64,000 nucleotides of DNA, from positions 61,547 to 125,546 of IMG/VR virus record IMGVR_UViG_3300028859_000011, one strand, 5' to 3'. The stretch is from a virus. The notes under the pieces were generated by a model. It ran no database searches and was not told where the DNA came from. It saw nothing but the letters and a program-made list of their open reading frames with translations. Below are positions 50,342 through 58,897 of the stretch, piece by piece (within the stretch, counting starts at the first letter, position 1; each line of letters begins with the position of its first letter). Both the position numbers and the translations under genes were made by a program.

Positions 50342-50830
50342 ATGACAAAATTTGATAAACGATTAGAAACGTCTAGATCTATATTAAACTCGTTAATATC
50401 ATTAGGTAAAATTACAATTAATTCAACAGATGAAACTATTGATAATTACGTGATATTATCAGTTGATATATCTGATAGACTTATTAATGAATTAACAACA
50501 GTAAATACTGAAGATAACTCAAAAATTATTAATGATAAATTTGATTATTATGAATTAGGAAATAATGAAGTTGATAGAATAATGAATCTTCCTTATGATA
50601 ATTTAATTGATATAAATTTAAAAGAAGAATTATTAAAAGAAAATATTAATATTGTAGAAAAATTTAAAGAAGACTATTATAGTCATTTAAATGCTCTTTT
50701 TTTAAATGTTATACTTAATAGATTACATAGTTATCCAAATCATAAAAATGCTGAAAATAGAGCATTTGAAGCTCGTCAAGCTACTTCTGATATTATATAT
50801 GATTTTAGAAATAAATTACAAAATAAATAA
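50342..50830 (+). CDS. Unknown helical protein, 162 residues
   Basis: Mostly helical (LNSLISLGKITINSTDETID near the start, a long acidic centre, and RAFEARQATSDIIYDFRNKL at the end). No recognised family. Co-transcribed with the HD protein. Confidence 0.7.
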   Translation: MTKFDKRLETSRSILNSLISLGKITINSTDETIDNYVILSVDISDRLINELTTVNTEDNSKIINDKFDYYELGNNEVDRIMNLPYDNLIDINLKEELLKENINIVEKFKEDYYSHLNALFLNVILNRLHSYPNHKNAENRAFEARQATSDIIYDFRNKLQNK

Positions 50831-50844
50831 TTTAACTAATTTTT

Positions 50845-51627
50845 ATGATAAAGAATTTTAATAAATTTACTGATAAATTATATGTAGATTATTTTTCATA
50901 TCTATATGAACTTTCACCAAAAGAATTGAAAGATTTAATAGACTCAACGAAAGAAGTAATGCAAAATGAAGTATGGCATCCAGAATATGACGTTTATGAA
51001 CATATTAAATTGGTAGTAAATAGATTACATAAAACATATAATGATATAAATTTAGATTTAGCAGGATTATATCATGATTTAGGAAAATCATCTACCACTG
51101 AGTGGAGTGATGAAAAAAAATCTTGGATTGCTCCTGGACATGAATATGTGTCTTGTGAAATGCTAGAAGATCAAGCAAATTTTGTAAAAGAAATGGTAGG
51201 AGATTATAAATTAATATATTATATAGTTGAGAATCATATGAAGATTAAATATTTAGATAATTTTAGAATTCAAAATAAAATTGAAATTTTAAATAATAAA
51301 TATTTTAACGAATTGATGAAATTTGATTCTGCTGATTTTGGTGGAGATGAACTTAATTGTAAGCCTATTAGAGATTTATCTGATATAAAAAAAGAGATTC
51401 AAGATTATAAATTAATTGAAATAGAAAATAAAGAAATTTCTAAAAAATTTAATGGAAATATAATAATGGAAATATATCCAGAATTAAAAGGTAAAGAGTT
51501 AGGTAATGCTATAACAAAATTTAAAGAATATATTTTTAATAAATTTAATATTAGTATTAGAAAATATATTTTAACTAATAAATCCAGTGATATATTAAAT
51601 GAATTTGATTTATTTATCAAAAAATAA
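50845..51627 (+). CDS. HD-domain phosphohydrolase
   Basis: 260 residues. Metal-binding HD residues are visible in order: the first His in EVWHPEYDVYEHI, the HD pair in AGLYHDLGKSS, later His residues in APGHEYVS and VENHMKIKYL, and Asp in FDSADFGGDE. The layout resembles the HD domain of bacterial tRNA nucleotidyltransferases, used as a phosphatase or phosphodiesterase. The start MIKNFNKFTDKLY loosely resembles the packaged-protein tag. Confidence 0.82.
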   Translation: MIKNFNKFTDKLYVDYFSYLYELSPKELKDLIDSTKEVMQNEVWHPEYDVYEHIKLVVNRLHKTYNDINLDLAGLYHDLGKSSTTEWSDEKKSWIAPGHEYVSCEMLEDQANFVKEMVGDYKLIYYIVENHMKIKYLDNFRIQNKIEILNNKYFNELMKFDSADFGGDELNCKPIRDLSDIKKEIQDYKLIEIENKEISKKFNGNIIMEIYPELKGKELGNAITKFKEYIFNKFNISIRKYILTNKSSDILNEFDLFIKK

Positions 51628-51646
51628 ATTTATTGTATTTAAATAA

Positions 51647-51677
51647 AAACCAAATAATTATATAATTATTTGGGTTT
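51647..51677 (+). terminator. Rho-independent terminator
   Basis: Inverted repeat 51647-51660 with 51663-51677 (one bulged G). The 3' arm contains the TTTG of the next promoter, so stem and promoter overlap. Confidence 0.65.
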
Positions 51678-51700
51678 ATCATTTATTTTATGTATATTTG
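51669..51700 (+). promoter_or_regulatory. Bacteroidota-type promoter overlapping a terminator
   Basis: TTTG at 51669-51672 and TATATTTG at 51693-51700 with 20 bp between; the ATG at 51733 is 32 bases on. Confidence 0.7.
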
Positions 51701-51732
51701 TAATACAAAAACAATAGTAAATATATTAACTT

Positions 51733-52080
51733 ATGATATTTAGAACTGAGATAATAGAATATGATTTATCATTTGATAAATATCGTGAAACCCGTAATAT
51801 GCCTTTAACATATAGATTAAGATTATATTTATATAATGGCGAATTAATATTAAAAAAACAATATTTTAAGTTTGGTGTCAATGACAATGAAAAATTGGAT
51901 GAATGGTGGATTTGTAAAAACGATTTTGATTTATTATGGATTTCTATTATAACTAGGAAATTTGATGATAATAAATATATGAAAGAATTGGAAACTAAAA
52001 TATTTGAAATATTTTATGATGAATCAGTTAAAATGACAGAAGAAATTAAAAAAGAAATTTTAAAACATACAAAAAAATGA
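51733..52080 (+). CDS. Unknown protein, 115 residues
   Basis: Strand-rich first half (LRLYLYNGELILKKQYFKFG) and helical second half. No family known. First gene of a long run of overlapping small genes to 54.4 kb. Confidence 0.65.
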   Translation: MIFRTEIIEYDLSFDKYRETRNMPLTYRLRLYLYNGELILKKQYFKFGVNDNEKLDEWWICKNDFDLLWISIITRKFDDNKYMKELETKIFEIFYDESVKMTEEIKKEILKHTKK

Positions 52081-52172
52081 ACAGTAAATTGTTTAATCAA
52101 AAAAAAATAATAAAGTTTGTTGATAAATTTAATAGAAGAAGAAAATTACAAAATATAAATAAAATAATATGA
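52077..52172 (+). CDS. Basic micropeptide, 31 residues
   Basis: Starts in the previous stop (ATGA) and ends in the next start (ATGA). Its second half, FNRRRKLQNINKII, is the basic tail of the local families on its own. It may be a real peptide or merely a coupling segment. Confidence 0.4.
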   Translation: MNSKLFNQKKIIKFVDKFNRRRKLQNINKII

Positions 52173-52369
52173 GTATAACAGCTAAAATGATTTGCAATCC
52201 AGGTGCAGGTAAATTTCGCATTAATGGTAGTTCATTTTCAGGTACAATTGAAAGCGCAAAAATGAATCCTTATCAAGCAGAATTATTATTGAAAGATATG
52301 AATATATCAGATATTGAAAGATTTTTAAGAAAAAATAAATTAAATAATATTAATAATATTAATAAATAA
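52169..52369 (+). CDS. Small protein with LRKNKL tail, 66 residues
   Basis: MSITAKMICNPGAGKFRING, then a helical end ISDIERFLRKNKLNNI. The tail resembles the next gene's (IKDVENFLRTKKLKNL), so the two may be paralogues in their C-terminal halves. Confidence 0.6.
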   Translation: MSITAKMICNPGAGKFRINGSSFSGTIESAKMNPYQAELLLKDMNISDIERFLRKNKLNNINNINK

Positions 52370-52371
52370 TT

Positions 52372-52563
52372 ATGCCACATAAATCATCTTGGACAACTGA
52401 AATTAGTAATGAAATTAATATGTCTACATCAGATAAAATTGAGAGATTTATTAACTATGCATCAAAAGAAGTAATCAATAATTTATTAGAAAAATTTGAT
52501 ATTAAAGATGTTGAAAATTTTTTAAGAACTAAAAAATTAAAAAATTTATCAAATGAATTATAA
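52372..52563 (+). CDS. Small protein with LRTKKL tail, 63 residues
   Basis: Helical second half, IKDVENFLRTKKLKNLSNEL. Overlaps the next gene by 11 bases. Function unknown. Confidence 0.6.
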   Translation: MPHKSSWTTEISNEINMSTSDKIERFINYASKEVINNLLEKFDIKDVENFLRTKKLKNLSNEL

Positions 52564-52768
52564 TTTAGAACATAATATAGATGAAATAGCATATGATTTA
52601 TATTTAAAATCATGTGGTAAGAATGAATTTACAATTGGATTTAGTTCTTATTTATATATTAGATATTATGGTAATAATTCAAGTAAAATAATACTCGATA
52701 ATTATATTAAAGCAAATAATATTTTAAGAAAATTAAAATTAGAAAAATTAGAAAATGTTAATAGATAA
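52553..52768 (+). CDS. IDDIAYxLY-family small protein, 71 residues
   Basis: NIDEIAYDLYLKS near the start and ANNILRKLKLEKLENVN at the end, the same design as the 43.6-45.0 kb family. Confidence 0.6.
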   Translation: MNYNLEHNIDEIAYDLYLKSCGKNEFTIGFSSYLYIRYYGNNSSKIILDNYIKANNILRKLKLEKLENVNR

Positions 52769-53012
52769 GTCAATAGGTAATTGGTGTGAAAAAGGAGAAT
52801 CAGATGATATAGATGATATTGCATTTCAGTTATATTTAAATTATTATTATGAAACATATAATTCATTCAGTCAAGCTGAACAATATATGTTTATGACATT
52901 AAGAAAAGACCAGCAACGTGATAATGCTAAATTATATCGATTTTATAAAAAAGCGTATAATATATTAAGAAAATTAAAATTAGAAAAATTAGAAAATGAG
53001 TACAAATTATGA
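52755..53012 (+). CDS. IDDIAYxLY-family small protein, 85 residues
   Basis: DKSIGNWCEKGESDDIDDIA at the start, a Tyr/Gln-rich middle and AYNILRKLKLEKLENE at the end. The SIGNW box links it to 44520 and 52996. Confidence 0.6.
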   Translation: MLIDKSIGNWCEKGESDDIDDIAFQLYLNYYYETYNSFSQAEQYMFMTLRKDQQRDNAKLYRFYKKAYNILRKLKLEKLENEYKL

Positions 53013-53301
53013 TGATATATATTCAAATCTTATTATAGATAAATCAATAGGAAAATGGTCTAATGATCGTTTATATTCTGAACTTGAAGATATGTTTTAT
53101 CAGATATATATTCATTGGTATTATCATGAATATATTATTGATAATCCTTATGACAATCATTCATTAGAATCTCAATCTTGGTTTATATCTTATTTAAATA
53201 CATCAGAACATAAAAATGATGGATCTTATGATTTATATTATAATAAAGCAAATAGCATATTAAGAAAAAATAAATTAGAAAAAATAAAAAATGCAGAATA
53301 A
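52996..53301 (+). CDS. IDDIAYxLY-family small protein, 101 residues
   Basis: Longest family member: DKSIGKWSNDRLYSELEDMF, a long variable middle, then YNKANSILRKNKLEKIKN. Overlaps neighbours at both ends. Confidence 0.6.
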   Translation: MSTNYDDIYSNLIIDKSIGKWSNDRLYSELEDMFYQIYIHWYYHEYIIDNPYDNHSLESQSWFISYLNTSEHKNDGSYDLYYNKANSILRKNKLEKIKNAE

Positions 53302-53533
53302 TTTCAAAACTGTTGATAAAGCAAATAATTTCAAACCTGGTGATAAAGTAATATGCATTAATATTCCAATAAATTCAAAATTAATTATTAGTGCATTATA
53401 CACAATATATGATGCGAATAACATTTATGTTAGATTAATTGAGGATGATAATAAAGGTTATTATAGATATTCAAGATTTAAACCAGATATTAAATCAAAC
53501 AGAAAATTAAAATTAAAAAAAATAAATGAATAG
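53291..53533 (+). CDS. SH3-like small protein with basic tail, 80 residues
   Basis: FKPGDKVICINIPINSKLII and the tail RKLKLKKINE. Same family as 39639 and the tandem genes at 60674-61639. Ends in TAG. Confidence 0.6.
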   Translation: MQNNFKTVDKANNFKPGDKVICINIPINSKLIISALYTIYDANNIYVRLIEDDNKGYYRYSRFKPDIKSNRKLKLKKINE

Positions 53534-53705
53534 CGAGGATGATTTAATTGAATATTTTATAAAAAAATTATATATAACATCTGGTGTACCAAAAAAATAT
53601 TTATATCCTGATCCACTTGATTCTATTAATTTTAATGTAATTTTAAAATATGTAAGAAAAAAGAAATTATATTATATAAAAAATAATAAATTGAATGATG
53701 AATAA
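53526..53705 (+). CDS. Small protein with KKKL tail, 59 residues
   Basis: MNSEDDLIEYFIKKLYITSG at the start and KYVRKKKLYYIKNNKLNDE at the end. Starts inside the previous gene and its end overlaps the next ATG. Probably a further relative of the local families. Confidence 0.5.
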   Translation: MNSEDDLIEYFIKKLYITSGVPKKYLYPDPLDSINFNVILKYVRKKKLYYIKNNKLNDE

Positions 53706-53859
53706 AAAATATGAAGAATTAGAAAAAATTAAATTGGAATTATCTGAATTGAAAATTAAATTCGAAAAATTAAAAAATGATTATGATTTTATTAAAGCTG
53801 AAAATAATAATCTAAAAAATGATATTGCAGTAAATTATTGTATTGATAATAAACTTTAA
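53698..53859 (+). CDS. Coiled-coil protein, 53 residues
   Basis: Heptad-like sequence almost from the start (YEELEKIKLELSELKIKFEK), so a parallel coiled coil is likely. It overlaps the previous gene by eight bases. Partner unknown. Confidence 0.55.
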   Translation: MNKKYEELEKIKLELSELKIKFEKLKNDYDFIKAENNNLKNDIAVNYCIDNKL

Positions 53860-53870
53860 ATATTTTTAAA

Positions 53871-54182
53871 ATGAAAAAAGAAGAAAAAATCAAATTAGAT
53901 GACGATGAATATAAAAATCATAAAGATGAACTTTTTGATATGTATTTTGTTAAAAATATAACAATTACTGAAATTAAAAATAAATTACAATTAACTAAAA
54001 CTAAAGTTTCAAATTTTATTTATAGATTGAAACATGAGTTTTCATCAATTTTCAAATATAATGAATATTATTTTATATGGAGTAAAGATGAAAATTATCC
54101 TACTACCTATTCAATTGGAATTAAAGGATATTCAAATAAATATGAGAATTTTACATATAGAGTATTAAATTTTAAAAAATAA
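53871..54182 (+). CDS. Helix-turn-helix-like protein, 103 residues
   Basis: NITITEIKNKLQLTKTKVSN followed by FIYRLKHEF reads as a helix-turn-helix with the recognition helix at KTKVSNFIYRLK. The C-terminal 40 residues are beta-rich and aromatic. Possible transcription regulator of the small-gene block. Confidence 0.55.
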   Translation: MKKEEKIKLDDDEYKNHKDELFDMYFVKNITITEIKNKLQLTKTKVSNFIYRLKHEFSSIFKYNEYYFIWSKDENYPTTYSIGIKGYSNKYENFTYRVLNFKK

Positions 54183-54183
54183 T

Positions 54184-54435
54184 ATGAATGATAAAAAATT
54201 ATCATTAATCTATGATAAAAAACAAAAAGATTTTGTAGTTAAATATCCACGTAGTTGTGATGGAGCACTAGTAATGAATCATATTTGCGATGATATTCTT
54301 AAATATACCATAAATAAAAAATATCCTTATAATTTTGATGTTACAAATTTCAAAAAAGAATTGGAAAATAGAGGGTATGATTTAACAACTTTAAAATTTA
54401 GCATCGAATTAAAAAAAGATATTAAAAATTTATAA
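54184..54435 (+). CDS. Unknown protein, 83 residues
   Basis: KLSLIYDKKQKDFVVKYPRS, then CDGALVMNHICDDI and a C-terminal ELENRGYDLTTLKFSIE. Its neat alpha/beta pattern resembles small conserved phage proteins, but I cannot name the family. Confidence 0.65.
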   Translation: MNDKKLSLIYDKKQKDFVVKYPRSCDGALVMNHICDDILKYTINKKYPYNFDVTNFKKELENRGYDLTTLKFSIELKKDIKNL

Positions 54436-54439
54436 AAAT

Positions 54440-54471
54440 TTTGGATTGTTTTTAAAATTATATTACCTTTG
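54440..54471 (+). promoter_or_regulatory. Bacteroidota-type promoter
   Basis: TTTG at 54440-54443 and TACCTTTG at 54464-54471, with 20 bp between; ATG at 54496. Confidence 0.75.
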
Positions 54472-54495
54472 TAAATAAAAATAAACTAAATAAAT

Positions 54496-54711
54496 ATGGA
54501 TTGGTTACTGATGATTTTAAGCTTGTATTCTTACTATTTAATTTGCAATAAAAAGAAAATTGGTTTTATTATAGGTTTAATTGGAAGTATAATTGGTATA
54601 ATATTTTTTATAAATATAAGTACGTCTCTTATTATTATGTATATATCTTTTTCAATATTAAATATTATTGGATATAAAAATTGGAATAAATCTAAAAAAA
54701 TTGGAATATGA
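54496..54711 (+). CDS. Small membrane protein, 71 residues
   Basis: Two to three hydrophobic spans over its length (about 1-17, 22-40, 43-62). Its stop overlaps the next ATG by four bases. Function unknown. Confidence 0.65.
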   Translation: MDWLLMILSLYSYYLICNKKKIGFIIGLIGSIIGIIFFINISTSLIIMYISFSILNIIGYKNWNKSKKIGI

Positions 54712-54896
54712 TAAAAGTTAAAGCAACTCAAGACGAAAACGGACATTGGTATGTTTTACCAAACGAAATAGTAGATGATTTTGAAAAAGATGGACAGAAT
54801 GAAGATTTTGTTGATTCTGGTAAATTTGATAATAAATATAATAAATATAGAACTGGAGGAGATTTAAATCTTATTCAGTTGTATGCTAATATATAA
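54708..54896 (+). CDS. Small phage protein, 62 residues
   Basis: IKVKATQDENGHWYVLPNEI, then FDNKYNKYRTGGDLN. A compact sequence typical of small conserved phage proteins that respond to host physiology, but without a named function. Confidence 0.6.
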   Translation: MIKVKATQDENGHWYVLPNEIVDDFEKDGQNEDFVDSGKFDNKYNKYRTGGDLNLIQLYANI

Positions 54897-54900
54897 ATAA

Positions 54901-54957
54901 ATGGCTAGTGAAACTGCAGTAATTGCAGATATAATCAGTGAAAAATGTGGCAAGTAG
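54901..54957 (+). CDS. Possible micropeptide, 18 residues
   Basis: MASETAVIADIISEKCGK, between two genes and overlapping the next start. Only its position supports it. Confidence 0.25.
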   Translation: MASETAVIADIISEKCGK

Positions 54958-55148
54958 GAATAAAAGTAGTTAGTAATGACAAATATTCAAAAGATATGAT
55001 AGGAATTATTTGGAAAATTACAGATGAAGCTATTCACGTTAAATTTGGTACTAATGAAGAAGATAATATTACATTTCAAAAGTTTTTTTTCAATCCAAAA
55101 CATCACATGCAATCAAATATATTAGATTTAAACTTATATAATAATTAA
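54945..55148 (+). CDS. Small beta-rich protein, 67 residues
   Basis: WQVGIKVVSNDKYSKDMIGI, then IWKITDEAIHVKFG: a likely SH3-like barrel. No function assigned. Confidence 0.55.
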   Translation: MWQVGIKVVSNDKYSKDMIGIIWKITDEAIHVKFGTNEEDNITFQKFFFNPKHHMQSNILDLNLYNN

Positions 55149-55159
55149 TTCATCAAAAA

Positions 55160-55447
55160 ATGGAAGAATCAATCGCTTTATTAACAATAATTGATATTTT
55201 TTCTAAAGAAGGTTTTATAATTAATGATAATAATGTCGTATTTTGTAAAGAAGTACCATCAATTGATGTTATTTTAAAATGCAGTGACATCAAAAAAAAT
55301 GGATCAATTTTTTTAATTTATACTTGTCATGTCTCCAGTAAAAATACTATATCAAAAAGAGAAGGAGTTAATATTTTTGATAAGGATGATCTTAAAGCAT
55401 TAGCATTTAAATATTCAAAAAGAGCATTATATAATTATTTAAAATAA
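55160..55447 (+). CDS. Unknown protein, 95 residues
   Basis: Alpha/beta (IIDIFSKEGFIINDNNVVFC, then SIFLIYTCHVSSKN). No recognised family. Six bases before the radical SAM gene, so probably co-expressed. Confidence 0.65.
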   Translation: MEESIALLTIIDIFSKEGFIINDNNVVFCKEVPSIDVILKCSDIKKNGSIFLIYTCHVSSKNTISKREGVNIFDKDDLKALAFKYSKRALYNYLK

Positions 55448-55453
55448 AAATTT

Positions 55454-56365
55454 ATGAACATTCAAAGTTTAAGCATAGTAGTTCCAACAAATAACAAGTG
55501 TGTAAATCATTGTAAATTTTGTGTAAGCAGAACTCACACAAATCCGTATATTGATAAAATAAGTTATGTAGTTAAAGAAGATGCTGAAGGTAGTGATACA
55601 ATTGAAAATTCTATTGAATATAAAGATTACTTCAATCGCTTACAATTTGCTAGAGATAATGGGTGTAATGTAGTTGTTCTTACTGGAACAGGTGAGCCAG
55701 TTCAAAATAAAAAATTTTTAGACTTTTTTTCTGAAATAAATTCTAAACTTCAGACCCCATTTAAAAGCATAGAAATTCAAACTACTGGCGTTCTATTAAC
55801 AGATGATTATCTTAAACATTTAAGAGAAATAGGGGTCACTACAATTTCTTTTTCAATTTCTAATATTTTTGATAATGATAAAAATTTAGAAATTATAGGT
55901 TGTAACGAGCAATTAAAATTTGATGTTTTTGATACTATTAAATTGGTTAAAAAATATGATTTCAATTTAAGATTATCATTAAATCTTGTAAATGATTATG
56001 ATAATTATTCGGTAGAACAAGTTCTATCAAAATGTAAAGAATTAGGAGCGGATCAAATTACATTTAGAAAATTATATAAATCAGAACTAAATAATGATAT
56101 TGATAAATGGATAGAAAATAACGCAAGTAAAATTTTCTATGATAGATTAATTTCATATATGAATGTATATGAAAATCGTAATGCAAATAAATTTTTAGGA
56201 ACTCTTCCTTTTGGCTCTAGAATTTATGACGTTTATGATATGTCTATCTGCATTGATAATGACTGCATGGCGTTAGATAAAAAGGATACATTTAAATATC
56301 TTATATTAAGAGAAAACGGAAAATTATATACAAATTGGATAAGTAAATCATCACTTGTTTTTTGA
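55454..56365 (+). CDS. Radical SAM protein
   Basis: 303 residues. The 4Fe-4S motif is CVNHCKFC (Cys16, Cys20, Cys23), and VVLTGTGEPVQNKKFLDFF supplies the SAM-binding GGEP-like loop of the TIM barrel. Radical SAM enzymes make a 5'-deoxyadenosyl radical for difficult modifications. There is no SPASM-type cysteine cluster at the end. Phage relatives often modify nucleic acid bases; that cannot be decided here. Confidence 0.85.
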   Translation: MNIQSLSIVVPTNNKCVNHCKFCVSRTHTNPYIDKISYVVKEDAEGSDTIENSIEYKDYFNRLQFARDNGCNVVVLTGTGEPVQNKKFLDFFSEINSKLQTPFKSIEIQTTGVLLTDDYLKHLREIGVTTISFSISNIFDNDKNLEIIGCNEQLKFDVFDTIKLVKKYDFNLRLSLNLVNDYDNYSVEQVLSKCKELGADQITFRKLYKSELNNDIDKWIENNASKIFYDRLISYMNVYENRNANKFLGTLPFGSRIYDVYDMSICIDNDCMALDKKDTFKYLILRENGKLYTNWISKSSLVF

Positions 56366-56382
56366 TATAAAAAATTAAAATT

Positions 56383-56520
56383 ATGAAAAATATAGAAATT
56401 ACAGAAATTACAAAACAAAATGAACTTGTGTTAAAAATTCACAATGAAATAGATACTGCTCAAGATAGATTATTAGAAAGAGCAAAAGATCAAAGATTAA
56501 ATATATCTAATATTAATTAA
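56383..56520 (+). CDS. Small helical protein, 45 residues
   Basis: MKNIEITEITKQNELVLKIH and a basic helix QDRLLERAKDQRLN. Its stop directly precedes the next ATG. Function unknown. Confidence 0.5.
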   Translation: MKNIEITEITKQNELVLKIHNEIDTAQDRLLERAKDQRLNISNIN

Positions 56521-56521
56521 T

Positions 56522-56866
56522 ATGAATATTATAAGACATAGAATAGGAGATAAAGTTGTAGCACTAACAAATCCTCAAAATAATCTTTGCCAGCCTAGAG
56601 TAAAAGGAACTGTTTATACTGTTATTGATTGTACATATTGTAGTAAATGTGGAGTACAATCTATTAATATTGGAGAAAGAACTGAAATAGAAGAAGGAGA
56701 ATGTAATTGTGGTTATATATCAAAGAATAATGGTAAATTTTGGACAGATTCAAAATATTTTGCGAATGTTACTAATATAGAAGAATCATTATCAGAAGCA
56801 ATAAAAGAAGAAAATTACGAATTAGCATCATCATTAAGAGATTTAAAATATGAAAAAAGTATTTAA
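56522..56866 (+). CDS. Zinc-ribbon/SH3-like protein, 114 residues
   Basis: IGDKVVALTNP and VKGTVYTVIDCTYC give an SH3-like start, followed by CSKCGVQSINIGE and CNCGYI (a four-Cys zinc site) and a helical end EEASL-like (EESLSEAIKEENYELASSLR). It is the intact paralogue of the gene interrupted by the mobile element just downstream. Confidence 0.7.
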   Translation: MNIIRHRIGDKVVALTNPQNNLCQPRVKGTVYTVIDCTYCSKCGVQSINIGERTEIEEGECNCGYISKNNGKFWTDSKYFANVTNIEESLSEAIKEENYELASSLRDLKYEKSI

Positions 56867-56987
56867 TATCGGAGATAAAGTAGTATCTTTATCAAACACA
56901 GCAAATAACAATAGTCAAATAAGAGTTGAAGGTAAAAAATATATCGTTAAAGATATAATGTTTTGTCCAAAATGCGGAATGCAGTGT
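56850..56987 (+). pseudogene. 5' part of a gene interrupted by an IS607-type element
   Basis: 46 codons, MKKVFNIGDKVVSLS ... FCPKCGMQC, aligned with the first half of the paralogue at 56522. After Cys46 the sequence enters the mobile element and soon stops. The 3' part resumes at 58898. Confidence 0.8.
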
Positions 56988-57066
56988 TTATATAGATATT
57001 ATTTTTTGTTGAATTTAATTTAATAAAAATAGAAAAAAATGATATTTTTCTATTAATATATACATT

Positions 57067-57663
57067 ATGTTTTATAAATTACGAGATTACGCTAAAAAAT
57101 TTAATGTCTGTTACAGGACTGCCTGGAATAGATTTAATAAAGGATTAATAACTGGAGCATTTAAGGACGAAATGGGTAACATTTTAATTCCAGTTAAAGA
57201 AATGGATCATAATAAAAATATTAACGTGGCTTTATATGCTAGAGTATCAAACAATTCAGCAAAGGAAAATCTTAATAGACAAATAGAAAAAATAGAAGAT
57301 TTTTCCATAAAAAATGGATATATAATAAAATATAAAGTGACTGAAATTGCATCAGGTATGAACGATACTAGACATAAATTATGTAAATTATTGTCTAAAG
57401 ATGATTGGGATATACTTATAGTTGAAAATAAAGATAGATTAACCAGATTTGGCTTTAATTATATAGAATTATTATTAAACTTAAACGGTAAAGAAATTAT
57501 AGTAATAAATCAAACTAATAAAGATAAAGACACTAAACAAGATTTAATATCGGACCTTGTTAGTATAGTTTATTCCTTTACTGCCAGAATATACGGATTA
57601 AGAAAAGGACGAGATAAAGGAAAGCAATTAAAAAATATAATAACAGATAATGTACCTGACTGA
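57067..57663 (+). CDS. tnpA: IS607-family serine recombinase
   Basis: 198 residues. N-terminal MerR-like helix-turn-helix (YKLRDYAKKFNVCYRTAWNR), then the serine resolvase catalytic domain with YARVSNN and nucleophile Ser61, and VENKDRLTRFGFNYIELLL, the conserved D-R-L-x-R active-site helix. It catalyses excision and insertion through a covalent phosphoserine link with little target preference. Length is normal for the family, and it looks intact. Confidence 0.92.
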   Translation: MFYKLRDYAKKFNVCYRTAWNRFNKGLITGAFKDEMGNILIPVKEMDHNKNINVALYARVSNNSAKENLNRQIEKIEDFSIKNGYIIKYKVTEIASGMNDTRHKLCKLLSKDDWDILIVENKDRLTRFGFNYIELLLNLNGKEIIVINQTNKDKDTKQDLISDLVSIVYSFTARIYGLRKGRDKGKQLKNIITDNVPD

Positions 57664-58840
57664 AATACATAATATAAAGAAAACAAATAAATTATATAAA
57701 GAAATAGATGATCTGTGTTTTTTGTCTAAAAACTTATATAACTCATGCCTTTATTCAGTTAGGCAATACTATTTTATCAATAAATTATACCTTAATTATA
57801 ATGCTGTAAATCGTATTTTTATTGATACTAATCAACCAGATTATATTAAATTACCAAGAAAGGTTTCTAATCATGTTTTACAACAAGTAGATAAGTCTTT
57901 TAAATCATTCTTTAAATTACTTAAGATTAAAGATAAATTAAATGGTAAGCCTAAAATACCTTATTATAAACATAAAACTAATGGCCGTAATATATTATCA
58001 TATGAATTAGGTGCTATTTCACACAAAGAATATCTGAATGGTTATATAAAACTATCAGGTACTAATATTATAATACCTTTTATAAATAAAGATAGAGGAA
58101 AATTAAAAGAAGCAAGGATAATTCCTTGTTTGAATTCATATAAGATAGAAATAATATATGAAGTCACTGAAAAAGAATTGATGATAAATGATAATAAAAT
58201 AGCTATTGATCTTGGAATTAATAATTTATGTGCAGTAACTAATAATATTAATGAAGAATATTTTATAATCAATGGTAAACCATTAAAATCAATAAATCAG
58301 TATTATAATAAAATGCTTGCAAAATATAAAAGTGATTTACCAAAGAATATTTATACATCTAATAAAATAAGGAAATTAACGAATAAGAGAAATGATAAGA
58401 TAAATTGTGAAATTCACAAGGTCACAAAATATCTTGTGAGCTGGTGTGAGGAGCACAACGTATCAAATATTATAATTGGATATAATAAAGAGTGGAAAAA
58501 TGAATGTAATATGGGTAAGAAAAACAATCAAAAGTTTATTCAAATACCATACCTTGATCTATTAAATACATTAAAGTATAAAGCAAGGTTAGTAGGAATA
58601 GATATAATATTGACGGAAGAATCTTTTACCAGTAAATGTTCGTTTTTTGATCATGAAGAGATGAAACATCATAATAATTATCTCGGAAAAAGAATTCATA
58701 GAGGACAGTTTAAAACAAACGAAGGATTTAAAATTAACGCAGATATGAATGGATCATTAAATATATTTAAAAAAGTAGTTCCCGAATTTATTGAAGGGAA
58801 TAGAGGGTTCGCAGTCAACCCAAGAAAAGTCACGTTATAG
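57650..58840 (+). CDS. tnpB: IS607-associated TnpB nuclease
   Basis: 396 residues. RuvC-I Asp187 (IAIDLGIN) and RuvC-III Asp365 (INADMNGSLNI) are present. The usual E-D-L of RuvC-II is replaced by IIGYNKEWKNECNMGKKNNQ, and a Glu pair in TEESFTSKCSFF (323-324) may supply the acidic residue, as in the TnpB group with a rearranged active site. The zinc ribbon is reduced to a single Cys. It resembles the TnpB branch common in IS607 elements. The start overlaps tnpA. Confidence 0.85.
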   Translation: MYLTEIHNIKKTNKLYKEIDDLCFLSKNLYNSCLYSVRQYYFINKLYLNYNAVNRIFIDTNQPDYIKLPRKVSNHVLQQVDKSFKSFFKLLKIKDKLNGKPKIPYYKHKTNGRNILSYELGAISHKEYLNGYIKLSGTNIIIPFINKDRGKLKEARIIPCLNSYKIEIIYEVTEKELMINDNKIAIDLGINNLCAVTNNINEEYFIINGKPLKSINQYYNKMLAKYKSDLPKNIYTSNKIRKLTNKRNDKINCEIHKVTKYLVSWCEEHNVSNIIIGYNKEWKNECNMGKKNNQKFIQIPYLDLLNTLKYKARLVGIDIILTEESFTSKCSFFDHEEMKHHNNYLGKRIHRGQFKTNEGFKINADMNGSLNIFKKVVPEFIEGNRGFAVNPRKVTL

Positions 58841-58897
58841 ACTTCCTAAAGTTTTTGATAGAAACTTTCTATAATTTTCTATTTAAAAACAAACTGT

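Larger units (their letters stand above)
56988..58897 (+). mobile_element. IS607-family insertion element (about 1.9 kb)
   Basis: The ends are inferred from the interrupted host gene: the trinucleotide TGT occurs at both junctions (56985-56987 and 58895-58897), and removing 56988-58897 rejoins the codons GMQC and INIGE in frame. It carries a serine recombinase (tnpA) and a tnpB gene overlapping by 14 bases, the IS607 order. There are no terminal inverted repeats, as expected for the family. Potential hairpins beyond tnpB (for example AAAGTTTTTGATAGAAACTTT near 58850) fall where a guide RNA would lie. Confidence 0.85.
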
